Shown here one piece after another: positions 41,744-50,009 of a stretch of 64,000 nt of DNA. Position 1 is the stretch's first letter; every line of letters starts with the position of its first letter. The notes under the pieces are model-generated. The model saw only the letters and a program-made list of their open reading frames with translations, was not told the origin of the DNA and ran no database searches. The position numbers and the translations under genes are program-made. The stretch covers positions 158,387-222,386 of the forward strand of contig NZ_QTJY01000013.1 of assembly GCF_003703975.1 (NCBI RefSeq), in the 5' to 3' direction. Origin of the DNA: Larkinella soli (GTDB taxonomy: Bacteria; Bacteroidota; Bacteroidia; Cytophagales; Spirosomataceae).

Positions 41744-44680
41744 CTATTTATCCCCTTTCATCAAATAGGCCACCAGGTCGGCCAGTTGCTGCTCCGAAAG
41801 GCCCAGCGAGACGGGGTCGGGCATCAGACTGGTCGTGTATTGTTTGCGGGAGGCTATCCGGTTCGTCGGGATGGTCTGTTTCTGGCCGGCCGCGTCTTTG
41901 ACCACCACCGCCTGCTGGCCGTCGCTCAGCAGAAACCCGTAGTACGTCTGTCCGGTCTTGGTGGTGATCAGCCAGGGTTCGTACCCGAAAGCCAGTCCGG
42001 CGCTTGGATTCAGGATCGCGTCCAGCAAGGTATTTCGGTCGAACTTCTGATGAATCCTGGTCAGTTCCGGCCCGATGTCTTTTCCGTCCTGCCCGTGGCG
42101 GTGGCAGGTCGCGCAGGTCGTCCGGAACACCGTCTGCCCGGCCACCGCGTCACCGGAGATCGCCGAAAGCTTTTTCAGCGATAACGTCGCGCCACCGCCC
42201 GGCCGGGTGAAGTAGTCGCCGGCCATGGTCCGGACGCTCTGGTCGGGATTGGTGAAGATCGTTTCACCGATGGCGGCTTTCAGGGCGTCCGGCAGTTTTT
42301 TGTCGGCGGCCAGACCCACCAGCAGCTTACCCCCTTCCGGGCTGGCCGCCATTTCTTTCGCGAGTTTCACCCGGTCTTCCTCTTTGGTATATTCATCCAT
42401 CAGTTTCTGCCGCATCGCCATCATTTTCTGTTCGGCTTCCGAAAGCTTCGGCGGCATGATCTCATCCCAGTTGAGCAGGGTGGCCCAATCGTTGGCCCGG
42501 CGGAAGCCGACCCAGTACCCGGCCTGTGAAGCTATGGTTTTGTCGGCGGCTTTAGCCAGATCGACCATGGCCCGGGCCGCCGTCTCGTCTTTAATGAAGC
42601 CGAGGGCGACGAGGGCCTGCCGCCGGGCATCCGCGCTCAGCCCGATTGCCAGCGCCCGCTGTTTCAGAAGAGCCGCTGCGCTTTTCGGATGCAGACGCCA
42701 GACCAGATCGGCGGTTCTCTGATCCCATTGAACCGGGTCGGCGGGCCAGCCGGCTTTGAGTGCAGCAAACAGGTCTTCTTCCTTTTTGTCGGCGGCCAGG
42801 CCAAGGGCTTCCAGATAATAGCGATCCCTGCCGTCATAGCTCCGGGCCAGCTTCAGCAGCAATTCCTTACTTTGACCGAACGGCACATCCCGCAGGGCAA
42901 TCGCCACCTCCCGGCGGACCATCGCCGACGGATCGTCGACCGCCTGACCTGCCAGTTTCAATATATCCGGTACTACCTGCTTCAGCGCCCGGAAGGCGGT
43001 CACCCGCAGATCGGGGGTTCCGGACTTTAAAACTTCCTCTACCTTTTGCCGCCCTTTCGGCCCCAGTTGAGCGAGCAGCCAGACGGCGCGGGCCTGGTGA
43101 TACGGGTTCGGGTCTTTCAGTAAACGCGCGACCGGCTTCACCGCCTTTTCGCCCTGGGCGCGAAGTTTCTCGAAGCCCAGCAGCCGGACGTTGACCGCCG
43201 GGTTGGTCAGGGCCGCCAGCTGTCCTTTTGTCTTTTCGGTATCGATGACCGGCGTCTTCAGGTTTTTGCCTTTGGGCGTAATCCGGTAGATGCGTCCATA
43301 GCCTTTCCGGTCTTTCATCTGGTGGCCTCCGACGACCGGGTCATACCAGTCGGCGATATACAGGGCACCGTCCGTTCCGACGGCGACGTCGCTCGGCCGG
43401 AACCACTTGCGGGTATCTTCCCGGATGTCGTTCCATTTATAGGCGGTATCTACCTGGGCAAAGGTGCTGATGAAGTCGGTCCGGGGCAGGCTGAATCCGG
43501 CCCCTTCCGGTTGGGGTTTATAACCGAAGATCACGTTTCGACCGGCTTCGGCGCTCAAGAGCATTCCGCGGTAGGCAGGTCCCAGCTGGTCGCCCTCATA
43601 AAAAACGACTCCAGTGGGAGACCCGGCTCCGGTGATGTCTCCGGCCGGCACGACGCCGGGGTCTTCCTGGTGCCAGTGGGCGGTGGGAATGTCCTGCCCG
43701 GGCCGCTGGTCAGCCTGCCAGAAGCGGGTACCGTCCTGACTGAAATAGCCCATGTTTCCGCCCTCCATGAGCCAGCTCGTCCGGCAGGAAACCACCTGAT
43801 CGTCGTTGTCGTTCTGCCACATATTCCCGTAGGAATCCAGGGCGGTTTCGTAATTGTTCCGAAAGTTGTGCCCCATCACTTTCAGTCCGGTTCCGTCGGG
43901 GTTGATGCGCAGGGCCAGCCCTCCTACCCAAACCCGCCCGTCGTCGCTGGACAGGTTTCCTTTGTTGCTGGTATTATAGGGAGTGCCGCCGGAATAGATG
44001 CTTCCGGAGCGGAGCGTCCAGCCGGCTTTATCCGTGACGGTATGCGGACCGGCATTTCCGGTATTGAAATACCATTTGCCGTCCGGTCCGGCGACCAGCG
44101 CGTGCAGGGAATGGTCGTGATCGAGGCCGCCGAAGCCGGTCAGGAAGACCTCTTTTTTATCCGGTTTATCGTCGCCGTTTTCGTCGGTATAGATGACCAG
44201 ATTCGGAGCGGCCGAGACAATGACCCTGTTGCCGATGACGGCGATCCCCAGGGGGGAAACCAGGTCCTTGTCCTGCACGAACACCTTGGTGCGGTCGGCT
44301 TTTCCGTCACCGTCGGAATCTTCCAGAATCATCACCCGCTCCCCTTCCGGGTGGTCCAGCCGGGTGTCGGGTTTGTTATTGAAGTTTCGGTAGTTGACGG
44401 CCTCGGTCAGCCAGATCCGACCCCGGGCATCCACGTCGATATTGGTGGGGTTGTAGAACATCGGGGCCTCGGCCCAAAGGGTGGCTTCGAGGTCGTCGGG
44501 CAAATAAAGCCGGGTCGAGTCGGAGCCGGCCGGGAGGCTTTGGTTGACGACCTCCCGGGGGTCGCTGAACTGGGTCGCCGGACGAGGGACGGTCAGGGTT
44601 TGAGTACCCCACCAGAACATCCCGCCGGTCAGGAACAAGGCCCGAACGATCGGAGTTGGTTTAGGAATGGAAAGCTTCAT
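41744..44680 (-). CDS. large exported PVC-type protein: beta-propeller, HEAT repeats, cytochrome c
   Basis: From the ATG at 44680 this is a 978-residue secreted protein (a GTG at 44695 would add five residues). The N-terminal part (about 40-460) is a propeller of the sorbosone dehydrogenase/NHL type (DLEATLWAEAPMFYNPTNIDVDARGRIWLTEA in pieces). It is followed by HEAT-like repeats (about 470-760) and a C-terminal cytochrome c domain (about 830-970) with a CATCH heme-binding motif. The layout is that of 'membrane-bound dehydrogenase' proteins known from Planctomycetes and Verrucomicrobia and also found in Bacteroidota. It is probably a periplasmic sugar or polyol dehydrogenase with a covalently bound heme. 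The adjacent isomerase-like gene fits a sugar pathway. Confidence 0.85.
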   Translation of the reverse strand: MKLSIPKPTPIVRALFLTGGMFWWGTQTLTVPRPATQFSDPREVVNQSLPAGSDSTRLYLPDDLEATLWAEAPMFYNPTNIDVDARGRIWLTEAVNYRNFNNKPDTRLDHPEGERVMILEDSDGDGKADRTKVFVQDKDLVSPLGIAVIGNRVIVSAAPNLVIYTDENGDDKPDKKEVFLTGFGGLDHDHSLHALVAGPDGKWYFNTGNAGPHTVTDKAGWTLRSGSIYSGGTPYNTSNKGNLSSDDGRVWVGGLALRINPDGTGLKVMGHNFRNNYETALDSYGNMWQNDNDDQVVSCRTSWLMEGGNMGYFSQDGTRFWQADQRPGQDIPTAHWHQEDPGVVPAGDITGAGSPTGVVFYEGDQLGPAYRGMLLSAEAGRNVIFGYKPQPEGAGFSLPRTDFISTFAQVDTAYKWNDIREDTRKWFRPSDVAVGTDGALYIADWYDPVVGGHQMKDRKGYGRIYRITPKGKNLKTPVIDTEKTKGQLAALTNPAVNVRLLGFEKLRAQGEKAVKPVARLLKDPNPYHQARAVWLLAQLGPKGRQKVEEVLKSGTPDLRVTAFRALKQVVPDILKLAGQAVDDPSAMVRREVAIALRDVPFGQSKELLLKLARSYDGRDRYYLEALGLAADKKEEDLFAALKAGWPADPVQWDQRTADLVWRLHPKSAAALLKQRALAIGLSADARRQALVALGFIKDETAARAMVDLAKAADKTIASQAGYWVGFRRANDWATLLNWDEIMPPKLSEAEQKMMAMRQKLMDEYTKEEDRVKLAKEMAASPEGGKLLVGLAADKKLPDALKAAIGETIFTNPDQSVRTMAGDYFTRPGGGATLSLKKLSAISGDAVAGQTVFRTTCATCHRHGQDGKDIGPELTRIHQKFDRNTLLDAILNPSAGLAFGYEPWLITTKTGQTYYGFLLSDGQQAVVVKDAAGQKQTIPTNRIASRKQYTTSLMPDPVSLGLSEQQLADLVAYLMKGDK

Positions 44681-44791
44681 CGACAAGTGTTTCACGTGGA
44701 ATAATTACCTGAAAAACAATATTTAAGACCTCTCAAACTTATTATAATAAGCTGTAATTTCAAAATTTCGTGGAACAATGTCGCAACCTTC

Positions 44792-45670
44792 CTATGACAT
44801 CACTTCCCTCACAAACTTATTATTATAAGTGTAACTTTCCAAGATGTTTTTACCCTCTAGCACAGCACCTTCGATATGCACCCAGCCTGCGTACCCAATG
44901 TCGTCAATCGCCTTCCTGACTTCCGGATAATTTACCTTCCCCTGGCCCAAAAGGAACCCGTTCTCCTTAAAATGGAATTCACATATCTGTTTTTGCTTCC
45001 CGAGCCAGCGGATTTCCTTTAAAATATCATATCCCATAACCGTGGAGTTGCAAACGTCGTAATACACCTTCACGGCGGGGGAGCCGACGGCCTCGATGAT
45101 GGCCATGTGTTCCTCGGCACTCAGCCACGATTCGATCGCCAGCGTCACCCCCGCCTTCTCGGCTTTGGGGGCTACGGCCTTCAGTTTTTCAATGACCGCC
45201 CGGGTTCCCTGCGGGTCGTTTTTCAGGTCGCCCTTGCTGAAGAAAGCCAGCAGAATATTTTTGACGCCGAGCGCCCGCGCCACGTCGACGCTGTCCTGCA
45301 CCCACTGCTCCGCCCGGGGGTCGGACTTGTAGGGAACGTTGTTCAGTTCGCCCAGTGCCAGACTGCCGATCCGGACCCCCGTCCGGCGGGCGGTTTCACG
45401 GTAGACTTTCTGACGTTCCTTCTGCCGCAGGTGCATGTCGTTCTTCTCCGAACCCATGTTGACCTGCAGGCCGTCGAGCCCGATGGCCTTCGCCACTTCG
45501 AAGGCTTCGATCTTCGACGACTGCCCGATCGACCAGTCGCAGGCCCCAATCAGAAAGCGACGGTTATTTGCATTTTGTAACTTAATTTTGTGGCTTGGGA
45601 ACGCCCCTGAAGAAATGGCACTCATCGAAAAAAGACCCAGGGTTTGCAGAAGGGCAGTGCGTCGGTTCAT
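44792..45670 (-). CDS. sugar phosphate isomerase/epimerase-like TIM barrel with Tat-type signal
   Basis: This 292-residue protein begins MNRRTALLQTLGLF, with a twin-Arg motif before a hydrophobic stretch. The remainder is a xylose isomerase-like TIM barrel (AP endonuclease 2 superfamily) with typical metal-ligand Glu/His/Asp residues. The ATG at 45670 is preferred to an upstream TTG at 45697, because a -7 box (minus strand TACTTTTG, 45695-45702) overlaps that TTG. It is followed by the propeller/cytochrome gene at a distance of 111 bases, and the two could cooperate in sugar oxidation. The substrate is unknown. Confidence 0.82.
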   Translation of the reverse strand: MNRRTALLQTLGLFSMSAISSGAFPSHKIKLQNANNRRFLIGACDWSIGQSSKIEAFEVAKAIGLDGLQVNMGSEKNDMHLRQKERQKVYRETARRTGVRIGSLALGELNNVPYKSDPRAEQWVQDSVDVARALGVKNILLAFFSKGDLKNDPQGTRAVIEKLKAVAPKAEKAGVTLAIESWLSAEEHMAIIEAVGSPAVKVYYDVCNSTVMGYDILKEIRWLGKQKQICEFHFKENGFLLGQGKVNYPEVRKAIDDIGYAGWVHIEGAVLEGKNILESYTYNNKFVREVMS

Positions 45671-45694
45671 AATTTTAAGAGAGCAGGTTTTGTT

Positions 45695-45702
45695 CAAAAG
45701 TA
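45695..45702 (-). promoter_or_regulatory. -7 box deciding the start of the isomerase gene
   Basis: The minus strand reads TACTTTTG, a TAnnTTTG match, 24 bases before the ATG at 45670. It overlaps a potential TTG start at 45697 and so argues against that longer form. Confidence 0.5.
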
Positions 45703-45807
45703 AAGGCTAATAGTAATATTCTCTCGCTGCCAGGGAATTAGGCCTGATTTTTTTTGTGTACTTTCCAACCGTTTATCTCCGGTAAGGGTCCGTAGTCATG
45801 AATTGGT

Positions 45808-46362
45808 ATGTTGGATGAACGAGCGTTAGTTGATGGCTGTCGACATAGAGACCGTACGGCTCAGCGGAAACTCTACGAGTTATTCGCCCGGAAGCTCTTT
45901 GTGGTCAGCCAGCGGTATACCAAAAACCGGGACGATGCCGAGGACGTGCTTCAGGATGCCTTCGTAAAGGCGTTTCAGCACATCGACTCGTTTCGGTTCG
46001 AATGCCCGCTCGAAGCCTGGCTCAAACGCATCGTGATCAACACGGCGCTCAAACACATCCGCAAACAAAAGCCCTGGCAGAACCAGGCCGAACTCGACGA
46101 CGTTCCGGCCGCTGCCTTACCGCAGACGGACGACAGCCTTTCGGGCCTGCACTATCAGCAGCTGCTGAAAATGGTGCAGGAACTTCCGCCGGGATGTCAG
46201 GCCGTATTTAACCTGTATGCCTTAGAAGGATACACGCACCCGGAAATCGCCGAACTGCTCGAAATTTCCGAAGGAACATCCAAATCCCAGTACGCACGCG
46301 CCCGTATGCTGCTGCAACAAAAGATTCAGAACGAACGTAGATTCCGAAATGAGTCTGTCTGA
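45808..46362 (+). CDS. ECF sigma factor
   Basis: This 184-residue protein has region 2 (about 20-90: LFVVSQRYTKNRDDAEDVLQDAFVKAF, AWLKRIVINTALKHIRKQ) and region 4 (about 120-175: LPPGCQAVFNLYALEGYTHPEIAELL, SEGTSKSQYARARMLLQ). It overlaps the next gene by 14 bases, so the two are translated together. That downstream gene begins with a short cytoplasmic part and a membrane helix, fitting a cognate membrane regulator (inference). Confidence 0.92.
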   Translation: MLDERALVDGCRHRDRTAQRKLYELFARKLFVVSQRYTKNRDDAEDVLQDAFVKAFQHIDSFRFECPLEAWLKRIVINTALKHIRKQKPWQNQAELDDVPAAALPQTDDSLSGLHYQQLLKMVQELPPGCQAVFNLYALEGYTHPEIAELLEISEGTSKSQYARARMLLQQKIQNERRFRNESV

Positions 46363-48007
46363 AGAAGATAAATTTAACGAAGCCTGGAGAAGCGCCTTCG
46401 ACGACCAAGCCGAAAACCCGTCCGACGGGCTTTGGGAAGCTATTGAACGTCGTCTGGACGAGGAGGATAAAGGACGGGTCATCCCGATCTGGCCCCGGTT
46501 CCGGCCGTGGGCCTACGGAGCGGCTGCCGCCATTCTTACCATTGTTTTAGGATGGTGGGCCACCGAGTCCATCGAAACCATGCAGAACAACCGGCCCGTG
46601 GCCGGCCAGACCGCCCGCCCGTCCGGTGCGGAATCGGCCCAGGTACCGAATACGAAAGAAAATACCGGGGAAACTCCCGCCGGCATTACCGCATCGCCCT
46701 CGGCCTCTTCTGCGCCGGCGGATCGTCCGGGCCGTCTGTCCGACGAGACGGTAGCCGCCCGGCGTCTGCCTTCCCGCCGGAAAACGACCACCGGCCCGGA
46801 GACGAACCCTGAACTGGAAAGCTCGCAAACTGCCGGAACCATCGACCAACTGATCAAAGACCGGTCGGTTTTATCGGGGAAACGGGTTTCGCCCGCGCCG
46901 GAAATTTTAAAGTCGCAGGAAGCCCTGGTCGCCAATCCGCAGGGCAGCCGCCCGGCCAACCGGCCCGATCAGCCGCAGGTTTCCTTTTCGGCGCCGTCGG
47001 CCGCCCGGACAGGGGAGCCATCCCCAATCCCGGCCGGAGGTAATCCTGCCGAACCCGCCGAAGAACGCCTGGCTTTTGACGCCGACCTGCTGAAAGGCAA
47101 AGCCATTCAGGGGAGACGTTACACGCAGGTCGATCGGATCGTCTGGTACCGGGCTCCAGAGACCGCCGTCGAACCGCAGATCAAAGAACGCGCCCGCAAA
47201 GAATACTGGGCGGGTCTGACGGCAACCCCGACCTCGTTCAATCCGATGGCCTCGGTGGGTCTGGTGGGGCAGTCGAATTACGGCCTGGCTTATGTCTCAT
47301 CCAATTCCGTACAGCAGGGCCGGTTCCAGCAGGAAGGGTCTACCGTCCAGAACAAAGCCCGGATTTCAATGGCCTGGCAGGCCGGTGGCGGAGTTCATCT
47401 GAGCCGGCACTGGTCGGTTGAAACCGGGGTTCAGTACCTGAACGGCCGGTCACAGGCCATCAGCAATTCGGCCGTTGCCAACGCCTTTACCAACCAGCCC
47501 GAAAACCTGCTGGTGAATGCCGTCCGTAACAGCAGCCCGACGGTGGCCCAGGCCGACGTCCAGAAAAACATGAATACCAACTTTCTGCCGACCTCCTCGG
47601 ACGGCACCTCGACGCTGGTCAACCCCGGCTTCGCGGCCGTCGTTCCGGAGGAGCAGAGCGTTTCGAACAACTTCCAGTATCTGCAGATTCCGGTCCAGCT
47701 CGGGTATCATATCCTGCCCGACAATAAGCTCAGCTACGCCATTCTGGCCGGGGTGATGGCCAATGTTTTTCTGCAGAACACAATCAACGGCACGGTGGAA
47801 GTAACGCCTTCCGATCAGGTCTATCGCCAGATGGTCATGGCCGGAACCGCCGGGCTGCGCATCAACTACCACCCGACGCGCCACTGGTCCGGATCCCTGA
47901 CGGGTTCCTATCAGCAGGCGCTGCAGAACGGGACGGTGTCGAACGCCCAGCTTCAGGTTCAGCCCCAGGCGATTGGAGTCGGTTTCGGACTGAACTATCA
48001 TTTTTAA
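46349..48007 (+). CDS. membrane-anchored protein with cytoplasmic N-terminus, long linker and C-terminal beta-barrel
   Basis: This 552-residue protein has three parts. The N-terminal 50 residues are acidic and have NPSDGLWEAIERRLDEED, resembling short anti-sigma regions. A single membrane helix (about 55-72) follows. A low-complexity linker rich in Pro, Ala, Ser, Gly and Thr runs to about 260, and the C-terminal part (about 285-552) looks like an outer membrane beta-barrel of PorT type, with a terminal Phe. The overlap with the sigma gene makes it a candidate regulator that spans both membranes. Barrel and anti-sigma assignments are by sequence pattern only. Confidence 0.75.
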   Translation: MSLSEEDKFNEAWRSAFDDQAENPSDGLWEAIERRLDEEDKGRVIPIWPRFRPWAYGAAAAILTIVLGWWATESIETMQNNRPVAGQTARPSGAESAQVPNTKENTGETPAGITASPSASSAPADRPGRLSDETVAARRLPSRRKTTTGPETNPELESSQTAGTIDQLIKDRSVLSGKRVSPAPEILKSQEALVANPQGSRPANRPDQPQVSFSAPSAARTGEPSPIPAGGNPAEPAEERLAFDADLLKGKAIQGRRYTQVDRIVWYRAPETAVEPQIKERARKEYWAGLTATPTSFNPMASVGLVGQSNYGLAYVSSNSVQQGRFQQEGSTVQNKARISMAWQAGGGVHLSRHWSVETGVQYLNGRSQAISNSAVANAFTNQPENLLVNAVRNSSPTVAQADVQKNMNTNFLPTSSDGTSTLVNPGFAAVVPEEQSVSNNFQYLQIPVQLGYHILPDNKLSYAILAGVMANVFLQNTINGTVEVTPSDQVYRQMVMAGTAGLRINYHPTRHWSGSLTGSYQQALQNGTVSNAQLQVQPQAIGVGFGLNYHF

Positions 48008-48097
48008 TTTTTTTCATTCGCTTCCCAACCCTTTTCCTTCCCGTCGGGTCTTTACTCATGAGCGCTCAGCAAATGGTGTAACCAAATCCGATTTGTG

Positions 48098-49348
48098 ATG
48101 AGAAAAGTAGCTTTTTTAAAGAATACGGTGCTGGCCGCAACGGCCGGGTTTCTGCTGACGACGGCGGGCTGCCGGAATGAGAATGCACCCAATCCCGGCG
48201 GAAACCCGCTGCCCTCGACGCCCCAGGCCCGGCAGTTTGCCCAAAAGACCAACGACTTCTCCTTCGACTTCCTGAAACGGGTCAACGACCAGCAGAAGAA
48301 GGACGAAAATATTTTCATTTCCCCGCTGAGCCTGCACATGGCGCTCGGTATGCTCCTGAACGGGGCCGACGGCCAGACGGCGGAAGAGATGAAAAAAGCG
48401 ATGCGTCTGGAAGGCGTATCGCTGGCCGACGCCAACCAAACCTATGAGATGCTGATCAAGGGGCTGCCCACCGCTGATCCGAAAGTAACAACAAAGCTTG
48501 CCAATTCCATCTGGTACCGGAACGGCTTCTCCGTGGAGCCGGCTTTTCTGGACGAGGCCCGGAAATCCTTCAGCGCTCAGGTGTCGGGGGAGGATTTCGG
48601 CAACCCTGCCCCGGTGATGAATAAGATCAACCAATGGGCGAGCGACAATACGAACGCCAAAATCAGGAAGGTGATTACGGAGATTCGGGACGAGCAGGTG
48701 ATGTTTCTGCTGAATGCGCTGTATTTCAAAGGCGACTGGAAATACCAGTTCGAACCGAAAAATACCTACGATTCGCCGTTCCGGTCGGAATCCGGCACGC
48801 AGAAACAGGTACGGATGATGAGCATGAACGCCAACCTGCGTCATGCCTTCCGCCCGACCTACGGAGCCTTCGACCTGCCCTACGGCGACGGCACCTACAC
48901 CATGACGGTACTGCTGCCGAACGAAAACTCGTCTGCCGACGCGTTGATCAACAGCCTGAATGCCGGCGAATGGAGCGAGCTGCAGAACGCCATGAAGGAG
49001 AGCAAGGTGCTGGTGGGCCTGCCGAAGTTTACGCTGGAATACGAGAGCTTCCTCAATGATGTGCTGGCGAAGATGGGCATGCCCACAGCCTTTACCGACG
49101 GGGCCAACTTCTCGAAGATCAGCAAAGGCCAGGGGCTAAAGGTCAGCTTCGTAAAACAGAACACCTTTGTGGCGGTGGATGAGAAGGGAACGGAAGCGGC
49201 CGCGGTCACGAGCATCGGCGTCGAATTGACTTCCATGCCGCCCTCACTGGTCTGCGACCGGCCTTTCGTAGTCATGATTACCGAAAAGCAGACCGGCTCG
49301 GTTCTGTTCATGGGTAAAATCGTCGATCCGAAAACGACTTCGTTATGA
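48098..49348 (+). CDS. serpin family lipoprotein
   Basis: Serpins are protease inhibitors that trap target proteases by insertion of a reactive loop. This 416-residue protein has a lipoprotein signal (Thr-Ala-Gly-Cys, Cys25) and the full serpin fold: FSFDFLKRV, NIFISPLSLHMALGMLLNGA, ITEIRDEQVMFLLNALYFKG, and the hinge VDEKGTEAAAVT with the expected small residues at P15-P9. The reactive site falls near the Thr-Ser-Met region by counting from the hinge. A GTG at 48095 would add one residue. It overlaps the downstream lipoprotein gene by 4 bases (ATGA). Confidence 0.92.
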   Translation: MRKVAFLKNTVLAATAGFLLTTAGCRNENAPNPGGNPLPSTPQARQFAQKTNDFSFDFLKRVNDQQKKDENIFISPLSLHMALGMLLNGADGQTAEEMKKAMRLEGVSLADANQTYEMLIKGLPTADPKVTTKLANSIWYRNGFSVEPAFLDEARKSFSAQVSGEDFGNPAPVMNKINQWASDNTNAKIRKVITEIRDEQVMFLLNALYFKGDWKYQFEPKNTYDSPFRSESGTQKQVRMMSMNANLRHAFRPTYGAFDLPYGDGTYTMTVLLPNENSSADALINSLNAGEWSELQNAMKESKVLVGLPKFTLEYESFLNDVLAKMGMPTAFTDGANFSKISKGQGLKVSFVKQNTFVAVDEKGTEAAAVTSIGVELTSMPPSLVCDRPFVVMITEKQTGSVLFMGKIVDPKTTSL

Positions 49349-49797
49349 GAACGATTCTCGCCCTGATTACCGGTTTATTCCTGATGGCCGCCGGCTGCGA
49401 CCGGGGCAGCGATTCGACGGTTCAGCCCGTGTCCATCGAAACCATCGCCGGAAAATACCGGCTGGCCGAACCGGCTTCTAAATTCGAGGTGACGCTGGAG
49501 ATCAGCCCCGATTCGGCCGGAACGGAAGTCAAAAACGCGGTGGCCTACCGCATCGGCGGCCGCTCGTCGGTGAACCATTACTTCGGTGCCCTGACCGGCT
49601 CGAAGACGTCCGACCAGGTGACGATCAGCGCGATCGGCAGCACGAAAATGGCCGGACCAGCCGACGCCATGCAGTTCGAATTCGATTACTTCGAAAAGCT
49701 CAGGGCGGTGAAACGCTTTGAGATGGCCGGCAACCGGCTTCGTCTGATCGCCGAGGGAGAGAAACCGGGCATTCTGACCTTTGAAAAAACGAATTAA
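49345..49797 (+). CDS. small lipoprotein, possibly META/HslJ-like
   Basis: This 150-residue protein has a signal peptide ending Met-Ala-Ala-Gly-Cys (Cys18). The remainder is beta-rich. The ISPDSAGTEVKNAVAYRIGGRS and ENDYF-type regions suggest a META/HslJ-like lipocalin-type barrel, but this is only a pattern-level guess. Its ATG overlaps the serpin's stop codon (ATGA), so translation is coupled and a shared role with the serpin is possible. A terminator lies downstream. Confidence 0.65.
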   Translation: MRTILALITGLFLMAAGCDRGSDSTVQPVSIETIAGKYRLAEPASKFEVTLEISPDSAGTEVKNAVAYRIGGRSSVNHYFGALTGSKTSDQVTISAIGSTKMAGPADAMQFEFDYFEKLRAVKRFEMAGNRLRLIAEGEKPGILTFEKTN

Positions 49798-49908
49798 TAC
49801 AACCTGATAAACGGAGTGAAGCCGGTGCAGGCTCACACCAGCCGGTTTCCTCCGGAATCATCAATACCGTAGTAAAGATCTGACCTCTGATTCATTGTGC
49901 AAATCGGA

Positions 49909-49943
49909 TTGCCCGACGGCCCTGCCAGTCGGGCAATTTTTTT
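49909..49943 (+). terminator. terminator after the serpin/lipoprotein pair
   Basis: TTGCCCGAC and GTCGGGCAA pair over 9 bases around a 10-base loop and run straight into TTTTTTT. It is 112 bases after the lipoprotein stop codon. Confidence 0.85.
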
Positions 49944-50009
49944 GTCTCGAATCCAACTGTTTCAGAATCAGCGGGGTCATGATAGTACATTTCCAAATAA
50001 CCCTGTGCT

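Noticed and set aside
43322..44704. 460-residue frame opposite the propeller/cytochrome protein
   Set aside because: A shadow frame; the minus-strand gene has a signal peptide, repeats and a heme motif.
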